Positions 1 to 13,300 of a stretch of DNA of 64,000 nucleotides are shown here, one piece after another. Both the position numbers and the translations under genes were made by a program. The DNA comes from Glandiceps talaboti (Eukaryota; Hemichordata; Enteropneusta; Spengelidae): NCBI RefSeq assembly GCF_964340395.1, contig NC_135563.1, forward strand, positions 6,223,922-6,287,921, read 5' to 3'. Position 1 is the first letter of the stretch; every line of letters begins with the position of its first letter. The notes beneath the pieces were generated by a model. It had not been told where the DNA came from, did no database searches, and saw nothing but the letters and a program-made list of their open reading frames with translations.

Positions 1-1906
1 AGTTAACAGTACTATATAGTTGTGTACAGTCCTGAATATTAGATTTATTGAGGCAAAAAGCACCTGAGAGAAGATTTCATACTTTATTTTCAAACAAAGT
101 ATTTCAAATTTATATTTTGAAGTAATGCTATTATATAACAACTTTGCAAATCAGTTTTGTTGTGGTCATGTAGTCTGACCAGAGAAGATATCTTATTTAC
201 AAAGTCTAACCTAAGGGCAAGTGAGATTGAAATACTAACCGTTGAAATATTTACTTTCTTCCGTTGTTTGTTTTCCTCACCACATTTTAAGATATTCATC
301 ACCCCAAAGTTTATAAACACACAATCTCAGTAAATGACTTGTGTGGGCCTGTACGATTACCGGACTTTCACCTCTTGCCAACCCACAGAGGAGAGTCCAA
401 TTAGTAAATAGCATCTTCAATCCTGTATTGTTCTACAACATTGTAATCTCATGTTAAGAATTTTGTGTACAGACTTGTGATAAGAGTGTCTATGAGAAGT
501 TCTGGGTGTCTTGGTAGTTTGAGAAACTCGTTTTCTCGGATCAGTATTCCTGGATTTGACAGTGTCTTATAGATTTTAAGTTTATTCTAAACTTTATTTT
601 CTGTGAATTATGATTTTGCAAGATAGTGATTTTTATGAGTAACCTCAGTCTATGATTCCTATAGAAAAAAATAATTTGACCAGTTTCTTCCTCAATCCGC
701 CTTTTTAGTTAACCTTAAAACATATTTCCTGTGAGTTGTTACTTTATAAAACAATTATGTTAAGTGTTCTTGTCCATTACCCAGAAGGAAATGTAACTAC
801 TTAGATCTGTTGACTTAGCTGGGAACTAATATTATGAAAGACTGTGTAATGTACAAAGTTCATATGATCTGGAAAGTCTTTGAATTTCAAGCCACTCCTC
901 AAAGGTTCAATGAAGTTTAATCCTTGTAACTTGTGGAAAAAATGAACTTTACTAAAAGTAAATGATACGTTATAAAATGGCAAAAAATAACTGCCTTTAA
1001 TACATGGAAACGTGCAGAAATATACTTCGCATTGCTACAAATGACAATCTGATCATAAAAAGAACACTACACATCAAACTATACCAGAAAATGATATAAA
1101 ATTGACCATGAAAACTTAAGAAAAGTGACTCAAAAACTGGAACAACTGGAAATTTATGATTGTGATTCTTACATTTTGCTAAATCCATCTTGTATATGTA
1201 CATGTATACAGTATGTTATATGAGTGATTGAATGGTGCTCTGGATTTTCACAAAACTATGTGGACTCGAGTGAGTCTCAGAAACATGGCTGTAGTGTACA
1301 TGTCCCAATAAAATGATCTATTAAGGCAGTACTTTTAACTAAGAAGACATGAGGTTTGATGGTGACTTTTAAGTAAAAGTTACAAAAATATTGACACTGA
1401 TTTATAGTGTGTTTGCCTATTAGTATTATTTATATGTATTGTACTTTAACCAACTTTTATTTATTGCCTTATTGTACATGAGTCATCAATTAGCTAAAAT
1501 ATGTATACCTCTAAAATGCCCAATTTTAGTCACATTCATACTTCGCTAAAGCCATAAATAACTTTATAATCAACCTATCGGAGAATATGCTGTCTTAGTT
1601 CAGGATGGGTTGGAATTGGAGAAGCGTGGCCATATCCATTGTTAACAAATACTAGATTCCATTGAGATGCAGTCATCGATTTATGAACAATATTTAATTT
1701 GTGATATTGAGTATTTTGAGATAGGAGTTAACTATATTTTGTTGAGTAGTGAAATATTATCAAAAGTGCACAATAACAGGAAAAATCAGATTGTACAAGA
1801 TTGAGATAAGTACTTGGAATTCTGCTGCTATTTAGATTAATGACCTGTTTCTGTGATTTAATATTTTATCAAGGGGATTGATGCATTTATTCCATAATAA
1901 ATTAAA
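1..1906. other. Non-coding stretch, no gene seen
   Basis: AT-rich sequence with only short random open frames on both strands. I saw no splice-bounded conserved peptide, tRNA or clear transposon end. It may be intergenic or may lie in 5' introns of the HSPA12-like gene further right. Confidence 0.5.
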
Positions 1907-2236
1907 GTGGCCATATGGATGACAAATGGGTATTTATCTTGGATTTTTAATTCTTAAGACAACTCTACTATGTTTTTCCAACTTGAAAAAACAATGTGTA
2001 CAGTATTGACTAAATACTTGTTTTATACTCACCAAATGTTAAAAAACTGAAAAGTGTGTGAAATGTTTGTTATTGTTCATACAATAACATATTTTAAACA
2101 TTTTGTTACAATTTTTGAGTTACAAACGAGGATTTAGTATATGCTGTTAATTTTTTTTTCATGTATAAAAGCAGTTGTTTGATGAATTAATAATCGAAAA
2201 TGGATACTCAGTTGTCATCTGTATGGCAGCGGCTAC
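1907..2236. mobile_element. Palindromic MITE, family P, copy 1
   Basis: The segment begins with GTGGCCATATGGATGA and ends with a diverged inverse of it. Its two halves are imperfect reverse complements around a centre that reads TTGTTATTGTTCATACAATAA. The same design recurs at 14892-15213, 32083-32389 and from 63725 to the window end, so this is a dispersed family about 310-330 bp long. No open reading frame is present. I infer a non-autonomous foldback-type DNA element; the superfamily is unknown because no clean target duplication was found. Confidence 0.7.
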
Positions 2237-3878
2237 TTAAAAACAAAACAACAGAGATGTACACTCTGATGTCTTGATTGACACTTTTATTAAAGAGAAT
2301 TAAACTAAAAATTGTGTTCTTTTGACCATCAAAATTCTAAGTTGTCTGGATAAAATATTCACATTGCTCAAACATAACTATGCAAATGTATCCGTAAATA
2401 GATATTTTGTCATACATGTTAACCTAGAGATTATCTGAGCAGTCAAAACACGGAGTTTAAAAGGGAATACAAAGGTCACTGCTCCTATTACGTTGGAAGA
2501 ATCAGGGTCATCAAACTTATATAAAAATTAATAAAATTAAATAGTTAAAACTGCCAGTTAGGATGGGATACTGCAGACATCATACCAATTTCAAGAAATG
2601 CATTAAAATGTAATGCTACTAAATACAGTCACATGTCCACAAAAAGCTGCTAGACAGAAAAAAATTTGTTAACTTGCACAGATTGATAATATAACATGTA
2701 CATTAGGAGACTAAGATTGCATAGATGATAATACCTGATGGCATAAAATTCCTCAGTGGCTGCCAAAGGACACTCTAGAACTATATGAAAACAACAAAGT
2801 TGCCTGTGGTGCTGTGACAACTTTGATACAGACACCCCTTCCTCCCCTCCCTCCTTTTTTTCTTGATCTGGATATTTTAATTAAGTTTTTGTGTTTCTTG
2901 ACAGAAATGTATAAGTCAGTGCCCAGGGTATCATCAAAATTTTTTATTCCCTGTCACTTTAAACATCAAAATTATTTTGTAGTGTTTCTTACTTTAGATA
3001 CTTTTTTCTGTGAAAATTTGCATTTAGATATATTAATTGCTATAAATAATAAGTTGGGAGATGGGCTATTTTGTTATAGTTTGATCCTTAATTTAACAAA
3101 ACAAGAGATATTTTTCACTTGTTAGTCAGTATTCCCAAGGAAGGCCTCCCTAGTGTCCATGGTGCCTAGGCTATAGAGAGATGGTGATATCACTATACCA
3201 TCTTTGTAATGCGATATTGGCTGACTATACCCACCCAGGAATTCTATACTAGCTAGTATGGAATGCCGTGTATATGGACAACATACCAACCAGGGCAGAA
3301 AATAGACTGTACCGATTACTGGATCAGAAACACTTGATATACAATCACTCATTAAAAGTTAGTCAAGTGTGAAGTACACATGCTATGCTGTACGTGGTAT
3401 GGTAAACTTGTGGTATGGTAAACTTGTCGTTACAATTTAAGTGATGTGGTCTTAATTTGACTGGTCAAATCAAATTGTTTCTCTGCATAGACTCTATAAA
3501 TATCACTTAGTTATTTTAGATTGTGGGTATTGTTCTTGTGTTTTGTTTAATTGTTTCTGTAATGTATGTAATTTGCAATGCTTTGTTTCATTGATGTGCA
3601 AAACTAGTTGTTAGGTTTAGTACTGGCTGATGTGATTTAAGGCGATTTTATGCATTTGCTATATATGCAAACAATGAATGGAAGTTCAATGAATTGAATT
3701 GAATTGATTCATAGAATAAAAGTGAATTAGTTGTTGTTTTTCTTCTTCTGCAAAATGAACAATGAATTTGAAGAACAAATGTGAAGAACACAGTAAATAA
3801 GTTGTCTGCACATATGAAATAAGAATTAGGGGAAGTATATTTTGATGAATTGAAATGAAAATTGACAGAATGATCACA
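2237..3878. other. Non-coding stretch, no gene seen
   Basis: There is no recognisable gene. A 17-nt direct duplication (GTGGTATGGTAAACTTG) lies near 3398-3431. The open frames at 2814-3125 and 3648-4001 are low-complexity and match no family I recognise. Confidence 0.45.
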
Positions 3879-3879
3879 A

Positions 3880-4098
3880 TTGATGATGATGATGATGATC
3901 ATGATGATGACGATGACAACGACGACGATGGCGACGACGACGGCGATGATGATGACGATGACAACGGTGGCGGCAGCAATGGTACTGGTGGTGATGATCA
4001 TTATGTCGTTGATGGTGATGACGATGACGATGACAATAATGATAACGATGGTCAGGGTGATAATTATGTGATCATCGATGATGATTATGACAATTATT

Positions 4099-4134
<36 letters not shown>

Positions 4135-4144
4135 ATGGTGATGT

Positions 4145-4184
<40 letters not shown>

Positions 4185-4245
4185 ATGGAGATGATTATGA
4201 CAATGATGATGATGATGATGATGATTATGGTGATGTTGATGATGA
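3880..4245. repeat. (GAT)n-rich microsatellite
   Basis: Long runs of GAT/GAC triplets, interrupted by AAC, GGT and GGC variants, give apparent poly-Asp frames on the plus strand and Ile/Val-rich frames on the minus strand. These frames are repeat artefacts: they have no flanking coding bias or splice context. Confidence 0.9.
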
Positions 4246-4249
4246 TGAC

Positions 4250-5380
4250 AGCAGAGATCATAACTGCAATGACAAGGACTTGCACGTCAACTGTACATAA
4301 AGTGATAAACAAAAAATTATTACAACTGAGATTCAGCTGTGACTTGTATTTATGTCATATATATGTATGCCAGTATTCAAATTTCACTTTCATAGTATAG
4401 TGCCAGACAATTCATAGCATAACTCAAATATGATCAACAACAAGATACTCTGCCGCCATTGAGAATAGTATGATTTGTGAAGAAATGAAATAGACAACAT
4501 GCCATGGGGATTCAATAATACTCTCAAATATAACTATGTCTGGACATTGAAAAACTTAAAGCTAAGTAATTCAATGTATAAATTCTGATAATTAAATGAA
4601 TCATTGCTAATGTTAAACATTGAAGCTCTACAAATGCATTCGTTGATTATGTATTGTCTGCAAGCATCACTGAGTATTTTGCTTGCTTAAAGTATGTGTA
4701 CAAGTCTTCCAAATTGATGAACAGTAGTGCAACATATTGATACAATGTGCTAAAGTAGGTTTGTGTCTTTGTGCAAAATTTAGTAGGTTACAGATTATAA
4801 AAAAGATGTGCAGCAATTGTCCACGTCAGTATAACTTTGATCATAATAAATTTCAAATTTGACATACAAAATTACCAAAGTTCATTGTTAGACATCACTC
4901 TGTAATCTACATGTATAGCCATGATGATGTCATCTAATAGACGGGTTTATTTGCAACAGTTTGCAGCGTTTAAAAATAAACTATTATCAAAATTTGCCAC
5001 TGTGTAGGAGTTATAACTCAGTTCATAGGCAAGTACTGTATATGTAGCAATATATGTTGCAGTACTTCATTGTTCATACTTCGAGTGGAATCGCACTGTA
5101 AAAAATTAGTTTTTCCCTTGTAAATTTGTTGAGCTAAATTGTTGTGACAAGGCCAAATTATTGTGTATTTGTGGTATATCTACATTGCACGCTGAGTTAG
5201 TAAGGGAAAGTAGAATTAAAAAAAAAAACTCCCTATATATAATGATAGTAAATGTTAGGTAATATAGTACTATGTACTGTTTTAGCATTTCATAGCTATT
5301 GTAACTAGTGCATGTTTATCCAGATACATAGTGGCCAGATTTGAGAAATTATCAGTACAGTTGATTTATGTCTTGTTATC
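4250..5380. other. Non-coding stretch, no gene seen
   Basis: AT-rich with no conserved peptide, RNA gene or transposon terminus recognised. Confidence 0.45.
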
Positions 5381-5420
5381 ATTACAAGTATATGGTAGGT
5401 TGGTATAGTAAATAGGTCAT

Positions 5421-6090
5421 ATGGGATAGTTCCATGTCATAAAATGAGAAGTATTTTAGGACCACACCTAAACTCAAGATTGCAAAAAAAAGGAGTTAAC
5501 ATATTTTGAGTTTTCAGAGTTTGTTTTCATGCATACAAGGTCCCTAGTTCTGGTATTGTTGTGTGAGTGTAAATGACCATAAGTTGTAAAATAATATGAT
5601 AAGTATTGTTTTAGGACTACACTAGACTGTCGACAGTCGTTCGTGCCTTTTTTTTGCTACGTTTCATCTAAATCAAAATCGTCGCCTCGCTCCGTAGCAC
5701 TGGATAATGCGTACTGATAGGAACTGCCATTGCCGAGGCACGAACGGTGAGTGCCGAAGTACGTGGTTATAGTATTGGTCTGGATCGGAGCGAGGCAACA
5801 ACTTTAGTTTTAGATAAAATGTGGCAAAAAAGGCACAAATGACTGTCGACAGTCTAGGACTATACATGTACACCTAAACTTGGTTTTTCACATATACAAG
5901 GTCCCTCATAGTATTGTTGCTATGAGTGTAAGAAACAATAAGTTATAAAATAATATGATAAGTGTTTTGGGACCATGCCTAAACTCCAAATTGTGTCGGG
6001 GAAAAGGAGTTCACATTATAGTCTGAGTTTGTTTTCACTTATACAGGGTCCCGAGTTCTGGTATTGCTGCTATGAGGAGTGTATATAACA
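5421..6090. repeat. Diverged tandem repeat, about three units
   Basis: Units share the order AAGTATTTTAGGACCACACC, then CCTAAACT, then ACAAGGTCCCTAGTTCTGG, then GTATTGTTGTGTGAGTGTA and ATAATATGATAAGTATT. A second and third unit follow at roughly 5850-5960 and 5960-6080. Without the MITE inserted at 5625 the period is roughly 170 bp. No coding potential is seen. Confidence 0.6.
5625..5854. mobile_element. TA-flanked MITE with palindromic ends
   Basis: A 230-bp element has terminal inverted repeats of about 70 bp. Each end is the perfect 14-mer palindrome GACTGTCGACAGTC, followed by a T-rich or A-rich run and by GCCTCGCTCC on the left or GGAGCGAGGC on the right. TA occurs directly outside both ends, as for Tc1/mariner-type insertions. 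The longer string TAGGACTA also appears on both sides (5612-5619 and 5855-5862), so an 8-bp duplication is an alternative reading. It interrupts the second unit of the surrounding tandem repeat and carries no open reading frame. Confidence 0.75.
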
Positions 6091-6099
6091 GAGGGCAAC

Positions 6100-7510
6100 A
6101 AAGTTTGCGTCTATTGGGGATTAGATAATTACCACAATGACAGCACATTTCAAACTGATGATGTACACAACAGTGTGTAGAGGGTTTATGTTTCAGATGT
6201 TTATTATAACGTTCACGTGAAGGAACAAGTCAGATATATGGTAGGAAGGCTGTGATATGGAAATATGCCACGTCATTACTTGTGTCATTTTAATGTAGAT
6301 ATTGTTGAATCATTAAAAATAAATAAAATGTTGTGAAATCGTTTGTCATAAAACTTTGAAATAGTCAATAGTAGTTTAAGTAAACTTTGACTGTCAGGAC
6401 TGATCCTAAAATATACAAACCTCAAGATGTTTTTATGGAGTAGTAGTGATAAACAGAATCTTTTATTTCTAGGGGAACTTCAGTCATGCAATAGTGTTCC
6501 TAAGTTACATAGAATGCATTTGCATATATCTAATTTGCATATAATTTATTTGCATATATGAAATTTCCATATACTGTCTTTGCATATGTTAGGTCAAAGT
6601 TGAAACGGTCATTAATTTACTGTATATTCTTTTTGAGTATGTCAGACTAGGAGTGAAATACTATAGCAAACAGATCTTCAAAGTGACAATTTCTTGGCAA
6701 ATGAGAACATAACGTTTTGTGTACACTGAATCACCTTTTGCTGCCCTCATATTCATGAATAAGAAAACACCAAAACCCATTTATGTTAATTGTCAAACAG
6801 CATAACAATTCATTATTTCAGATTAGATCTTAGATGTTTCCCTTGCGATTATTTGTTATCGTCCATGTGAATATATTGAACTTGTAATTATAAGAACTTT
6901 GATACTAGACTTTGATGTATACCAATCTGCGTCAACAAACAGACAGTCTTAGTGACAAAAAGTGTTTGTTAAATTTCCATCGACCATGAACTTCCTTAAA
7001 ACTGACTGTATTGTTGCTGACAATCAGAATCTCACATCTATAGGGTCTCATTAAACTTAGTCAGTGAAATTCTTTGTTGACATCAATCTCTGAAACTTCA
7101 AGTTTATATTTTGACAAGAGGCATATAATAATAATGGAATAAAACAAAACAAAGGCATCCTTATGTGGACTAGGCCATGTGAAACAGAAGTCCCATGGCT
7201 CTCTTAACTTGCTACAGTAATATGTGTTGTATGGGAAAGTACAGGACAAGAGGATACTGTATACCACCTACCCGCACATTTACATAAATCAATCTAAATA
7301 TATCTCCAGCTAACTGTAATTGACCTTGGCCAGTAATCTAGATGGAAATGGTGGTCTCTACAGTTTAATAGTTTCCTGGGTTGCTTCCTGTAAGCTTCTG
7401 TATTGGTACATCCTGGTATCAATAACTTTGTGTACCACTGGTAAATGTACATTGCATTATATCAATAACTTTGTGTACCACTGTTAAAATTCAAAGGAGA
7501 AACTGATAGC
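6100..7510. other. Non-coding stretch with TTTGCATAT cluster
   Basis: No gene seen. Between about 6517 and 6590 the string TTTGCATAT or a close variant occurs about five times within 75 bp, giving octamer-like ATTTGCAT motifs. Other open frames here are short and show no family resemblance. Confidence 0.4.
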
Positions 7511-7547
7511 TGTGTTCTGCATCTTATTTTCTTTCTCCTGTTTTCTC

Positions 7548-7712
7548 TTGTCTTGTCTTGTCTTGTCTTGTCTTGCTATGTCTCATCTTGTCTCGCTTCT
7601 CCTCGCCTCATTTTGTCTCATCTCATTTCATCTCATCTTGTCTTGTCTCGTCTCGTTTTGTATCACTGTTTTCTCATGTTTTGTCTTAGTTTGTTTTGTC
7701 TTGTCTTGTCTA
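7548..7712. repeat. (TCTTG)n-type pentanucleotide repeat
   Basis: A degenerate tandem of TCTTG, TCTCG and TCTCA pentamers creates artificial Leu/Ser/Cys-rich frames. It is pure simple sequence. Confidence 0.9.
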
Positions 7713-10060
7713 CCCTGATTGAAGATTTTGATATCGACACAAAGATGTGATAGTCTTGAAAGTCTTCTCCATTTCATTTGCTGGCCTACATGTAAGTCTG
7801 CATGATTTTTTTTTCTGTTGAGATGTAAAAAATGTTACTGTATACAAACCAGTGGTTGAGATGGAGTGGATTGATTGATTTAAAGTATATCCCTCTACCA
7901 ACTTTCTGTGAGGAAAGTATGTTTTGTCCAGAGGCTGATATTTTACAGACATAGATAGATATGATACATAATTGCTTCAAAATGTGATGCACATGATATA
8001 GAAGTAACCAAAACAAGCCTGACATATGAGATAGTGTCAGGATTATCAAGGGTCAGATCAATATAACCCTAGGCAAAGCTTTGATTGGAGATGTAGGTAC
8101 AAGTCTTTTTAGTTCTATAGAATTTACACATTGATTGATTACTACAACTTCTGTGTTCACATTTCAAAAACTCACCAACAGATTTGTGATATTCTGGCTA
8201 AGAAACAGAGATTTTAAAAATGATTCTGAAGTCTTAATAGACTTAATGTGTCAGTGTTATGTAATAAAGGATGTTAACTCAGTTTCCTGTTTATCTTTCA
8301 ATTTAAGGAAGTATTTAGAGTACAGTTAACACTTCTATAAACTAATTAAATGATAATTATAAATTGATTGAGATAAACTACAGTGATAAGATACAGTGTT
8401 TATCTAACAGGAAGTATTTAACCCAAGAAGTCTTTGCAAACATGTGACAACTTGAAGGCTTGAAGCAACTCATGTTCAGTGCATAAACGAAATTTGACAA
8501 GTTTGCAACAGTTTCCGGTTATAATTATGGAGTATATGTACATTTGAACTTCATGGAATTTTCTTTTCAGAGTGGAGCACGGAATTGTAATTCAATGTAT
8601 TACTCCATTTCTGTTATATTGTGCTTTTGGGTACCCAGTATTTTCCATGTCTTAATTTTTCAAATAAAGTGTATGTATTTGCTGGAATCATGGAAATAGA
8701 AAAGAGAAAATTTTATTTTATGTAAAAGAGAAAATTTTATTTTATGTGTATTCACAAATTTGGTTAGCAGTCCTTACAATGACTGGAGAACTTTGATAGA
8801 TCTTTTAAAATACCATTTAACAAAATGTGATGGAAACAAACTATTTCCCTTCCAAAATGAAAACATAATTTTGATGGAGAAACCAGGTAAATTGACGGGG
8901 GAAAACTTTGGTAGACTTTACCCACATACTAAAAATACTGAAACTATAGTATGATGGAGATAAATAGCCTCGTTATTTCGAGCATGAATTTCAATCTCTG
9001 CAACATTAACCCTATGTATTTTCCACATCAGGAATACAACAACATGGTTGAAGTTACAGAATTGGAAGTGTTTTGTTTGGTTGTTTTATTACTGGGTCAC
9101 AATCCTTCAGTTACCATCAACAGAATTTAGTAGTGGTTCACATGTTTCCATAAATCTAAGGTATTTATGGACAGATGTAAATGATGTCTGGCATATAAAT
9201 TCAGAATTTAAATTAATGTATCAAAGTACAGTGTGCATATTTTTCCAAAATAAATGAAAAAGTGACTTGATTGTCATCTTCAGACAGAATTTAGGATGGT
9301 AATGGTGGTGAGAAAATATTGAGAAATGTTTTAGAAACCTGTAGATTCCTGCTGTATGAAATATTTGTTGAATTAGCTGGCTAATATTTCCTGCATTTAA
9401 AGACCAAGGATTCAATCCTGGGTGCTCATATTAGTATTATCGTATCATTGGAACATGAACGATTACATCGGACTAATCTTTTGCTCTGGACCAATTTTTT
9501 CTGTGGGTTTCACAGGCAGTTGTTTTCACAGCTCTGAACTGGTCCTTTTAACTTTGACAGAAATATATTAGTTTAAATCGTAATCCAAACTTCTTTAAAC
9601 TTTTTATAAAAGAAAATGAAGCTAGTGAATGGAAATTGTATAAAAGACAAAATTCCAAGTATGTATAAACAATTCATGTGGCACTGTTCTAGTTATAATG
9701 TACATCTTGTGACCTTTGACCTCACTGCAACCACAGAAAGTCCATTGATGGAAATGCTGTATATGCCCTTCAACCTGTCATTAAAATAGAATTATATGTA
9801 TGTAAGATAAGGTCAGATAGCCACCATTAATCAAAGGTACTAAGTGTAGTCTAGTCTTGTTGTAGTTTAGTGACAGTGCCCTCAATCTTTGTACAGTAAT
9901 GATGCAGATGTTGTGAATTCTTATGGATGAGAAATGGGTTTTTTATTATTTTTTGGATTTATAAATAAATTTGCCAAGTTTTTTTTTACTGTAAAAAACA
10001 AAGTGAAACAACCATAGTCCAGTTTACAAAGAAAATGATTTTGAAAGTGTGGAAAGTTAG
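7713..10060. other. Non-coding stretch
   Basis: No gene recognised. A 24-nt unit containing AGAGAAAATTTTATTTTATG is duplicated at about 8702-8748. A weak tRNA-like A-box and B-box pair sits near 9372-9430, but it does not fold as a tRNA. Confidence 0.4.
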
Positions 10061-10085
10061 TTAGTTAGTTAGTTTGTTTGTTTGT

Positions 10086-10322
10086 AAGTGTGGCTAATGA
10101 CAACATTCATCTTGAAAGTGGGCGTGGCTTAGTGACAATTTTCATTCCTAATAGTGTGTATGGCTTATTGACACAATTCATAAAAGTGGGTATGGCTTTA
10201 TAACATTAAGCCAGTGGTTTTACAGTTGATGCCCATTGGGTGTGACTTTGACAGCTGATGCCCAGTGGGTGTGACTTTTTAGGGCATATACTCATGAAAG
10301 TGGGCATGACTTTAACGCCATA
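10086..10322. repeat. Degenerate tandem repeat with GTGGGCGTGGCTT core
   Basis: About seven units of 30-50 nt each contain a variant of GTGGG(C/T)(G/A)TGGCTT followed by GACA and TTCAT. A short TTAG/TTTG microsatellite at 10058-10084 precedes it. No coding potential is seen. Confidence 0.6.
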
Positions 10323-13300
10323 TAAATGTGTCAGTAATAATTGGCTTTCAAATTGCTGTGATTATTACAAGGAATTTTGACCCCTCAAGTTTAGGGTGAA
10401 AATTACTGGGCCGAGAGGTATATATAAATATAACCATGCATGTACAATAAAATATGTTCTAGGTTTTGAGTTAACTAGAGAACTGATGATATTAGATATT
10501 ACCATACATTCGTCTTCCCCAACAGAAATATGTAAGATCTATTTTAGCGACAACTGCTGTTTCAAGTCTAGAGCAGTTTAAAAATATCAAATAATCATGT
10601 TTGAATGACTCAAGACATGTAAAAATACTTAATATCTTCATAAACACAGACAGCCTGCCACTATTTTAAGAAATTATTTGAGTAAATTTAAATTATTTTC
10701 CAAGATAAGTGATGAGTCTGGATAAGTGGGTGGGCTTGACATTTCATAGTAAGCTATGTTTAGCACTGATGCAAGTCATCAAGGGGCTTGTATAAGGTAT
10801 ATGTCTGTGTTAGAATCTATTTTATACTGATGTCAGCATGCAGTGACATCACAAAATATTTGTCCTCTGCTTCTCCTCAAGGAGAACATGGCTACATGTG
10901 TTGTCAAGCATTTAGAAATACTAATGATATCATGAGAATAAATATTTCATTTATGTAAGGCACCCTAGGGATTTAAAAAAGAAACAATTAGTACTGAGGG
11001 GAAAAGTAGAGAAAAACTATATAGTTTGTGCTGAGGGGAAAAGTATTTATTATACAGTAAAAAAGAGATATTCGAGCAAAGTATGTCATCGTACACTTTG
11101 AAGCAAACATCTGTACATCATCACATTAACTTACTGAATAAGTCTTGTAAAACATTAAGACACAAGATTTATAGATAATGAGTTTACTCCACTTATTTTT
11201 GACCATTTTTTCCAATATGAATATAAACTTAATCAGACAACAAATGGCACTTACATGTCTGACTGTAAATTTAGTACTAGTGTCATCCATAGAATAGGAA
11301 AAGTGTAACTGGATAAGAACAATGACAAGTGTCTAATAGCTTTGTGGGTACTTTTTGGATTGTTACTCCCCATTGCAAGTTGCTGGTCACCCACAATGTT
11401 TGAAACTTTGATACATTCATGCACAAACCAATAATAAACTGCACACATTCTACAATTTAAAGATAACAAGATTGCAGTTTGTTGCTACATTGTGTCTAAA
11501 TGTAAACATACTGCAACTATATGCAGCCATAGGGCACCAATGGTTTGATGTCTGCATTTGATGTTTGCATGGTAGTATATTTAAGTTAGACAAAATTCCA
11601 CAGGGAAAGTATATTCATTCAATCTTGCTCTGTTAAAGTGTAGCATATTGTACACGAGTTTATTAATGATTTCTGTGTGGTTGTATCAAACAGCAGTGAA
11701 CACTAGCTATTAAACATGAAACGTACAGGCATGTAAACAAATCTTTTGGCAGTAAGTAGCTATTTCTCCAAATTTATTTTCCTCTGTGGATTTCCAATAA
11801 ATAGACAGGCAAAAAGAAAGTTTTAATCTGTGAAACTGAAAGTTTTGTTGTGATGAATGAGATTTAAAATGGAGCAAAAGTGATGATGACACATACATTA
11901 CAATACATATGTCCTGACTGACTTGTTTATAGTGATGACCCAGTCAGGGACACAACACTTACTTGTGTGGAGCAAATGAATCAGGGTTGTTTGTGTACAT
12001 GCGATCAGTTGTCAGCACTTCATTTCACTGCTGTCAAGTAGATGTTAATGCAGTGATATAAAACACAGGATTTCAATTAGTGTCAGCTTACTAACCTTGA
12101 ATAGCTGGCTGATTTCATGACTATCATGTATACTCTAATCTATAAACTACTATCTTTTCATTCAGAGATTTGTTTGTTTGTTTGTTTGTTTGGTTGGTTG
12201 GTTGGTTGGTTGATTTGTTACTTTGTTCCATGCAATTCTTCACCCACTTGTGACTATACTCCAATTCTAATAGGCATTCCTACCTATAACATTTCATTTA
12301 GTCATTAATTTTTGTTTGGTTGAATGTTAGTTTGTTCTTTTCACTTTCACATGTTTACTTCCAACATGCAATTCATGTAATTAGTGAATTAATCACTTTC
12401 CTGTACAAGAAATGTTTAAATGGGAGGGGGGAGGAGGAGAGGGGAAGAAAGTAAAAACAAAACCTGGGGCCTTAAATTTCTATGGTTGATGCACTGAGGA
12501 CTAGAGAGTAAATAGAAATGCTGTGATATACTGTGCTGTGTTTGTATGGTCTGGCTATAACCATAAGTCTTTTTTCAAAACTGATTTTGGCCATGAAGGG
12601 ATGAATTTAAATTTGTCTTATATATGTCCAAGCGTCCAATACTCTGTTGGTGTACATTTGACTATATAAGAATAAAACTACAGGCCACTTGATGTACAGT
12701 ATATAAATGCACTATCTAAATGCAAGTACGGTTGAATGTACAGTACATGTTGAACATGGGTTTACAGTAATTGACTGGATGGCCTAGAGGGTCTACTGGT
12801 ACCTATCACACTAATCACATACAGTAAGACATTTACCATAATCTTTAATTTGAATCTTATCTCATTTCTGTAGAGGAATGTACACTATTTAGATCCACCC
12901 CTCAGGAGAATAGAGTCAGATTTAGATAAAGACACTAGCCATTGCAACTTTGACTGGTTTATTTAAAACTCTGACCCTGCTGTACACCATGCAAGGTATG
13001 GAGTGTGTAACATTGCTTTAATTGACAGCTATGTTTACTAGTATGTAATATTCTGTAGTATAATACACGCTATCAAGTAGTTGTACTAGCTGTAACAACA
13101 TCAATATGAATAATATTCCTGTACATCTTCATAGCATATGTTTAGTAACTTCAAAAGACCAACTGTAGACAGCTAGAACACTGTACATTAAGTGGCCTAA
13201 AGCATGACTCAAGATCGCACCTGTGTGTGCATCAAGCCAAAGTGAAGTTAGGTTTCTGTATTGTGTCTTCTAAGCTTTGCTCTACAAATTTTCAAAAAGT

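Noticed and set aside
3855-4400. 181-codon Asp-rich plus-strand frame
   Set aside because: It is the (GAT)n microsatellite read in one frame; there is no flanking domain or splice context.
9372-9430. Possible tRNA gene or tRNA-derived SINE
   Set aside because: A-box-like TTAGCTGGCTA and B-box-like GGATTCAATCC are spaced acceptably, but no acceptor stem or anticodon arm could be paired.
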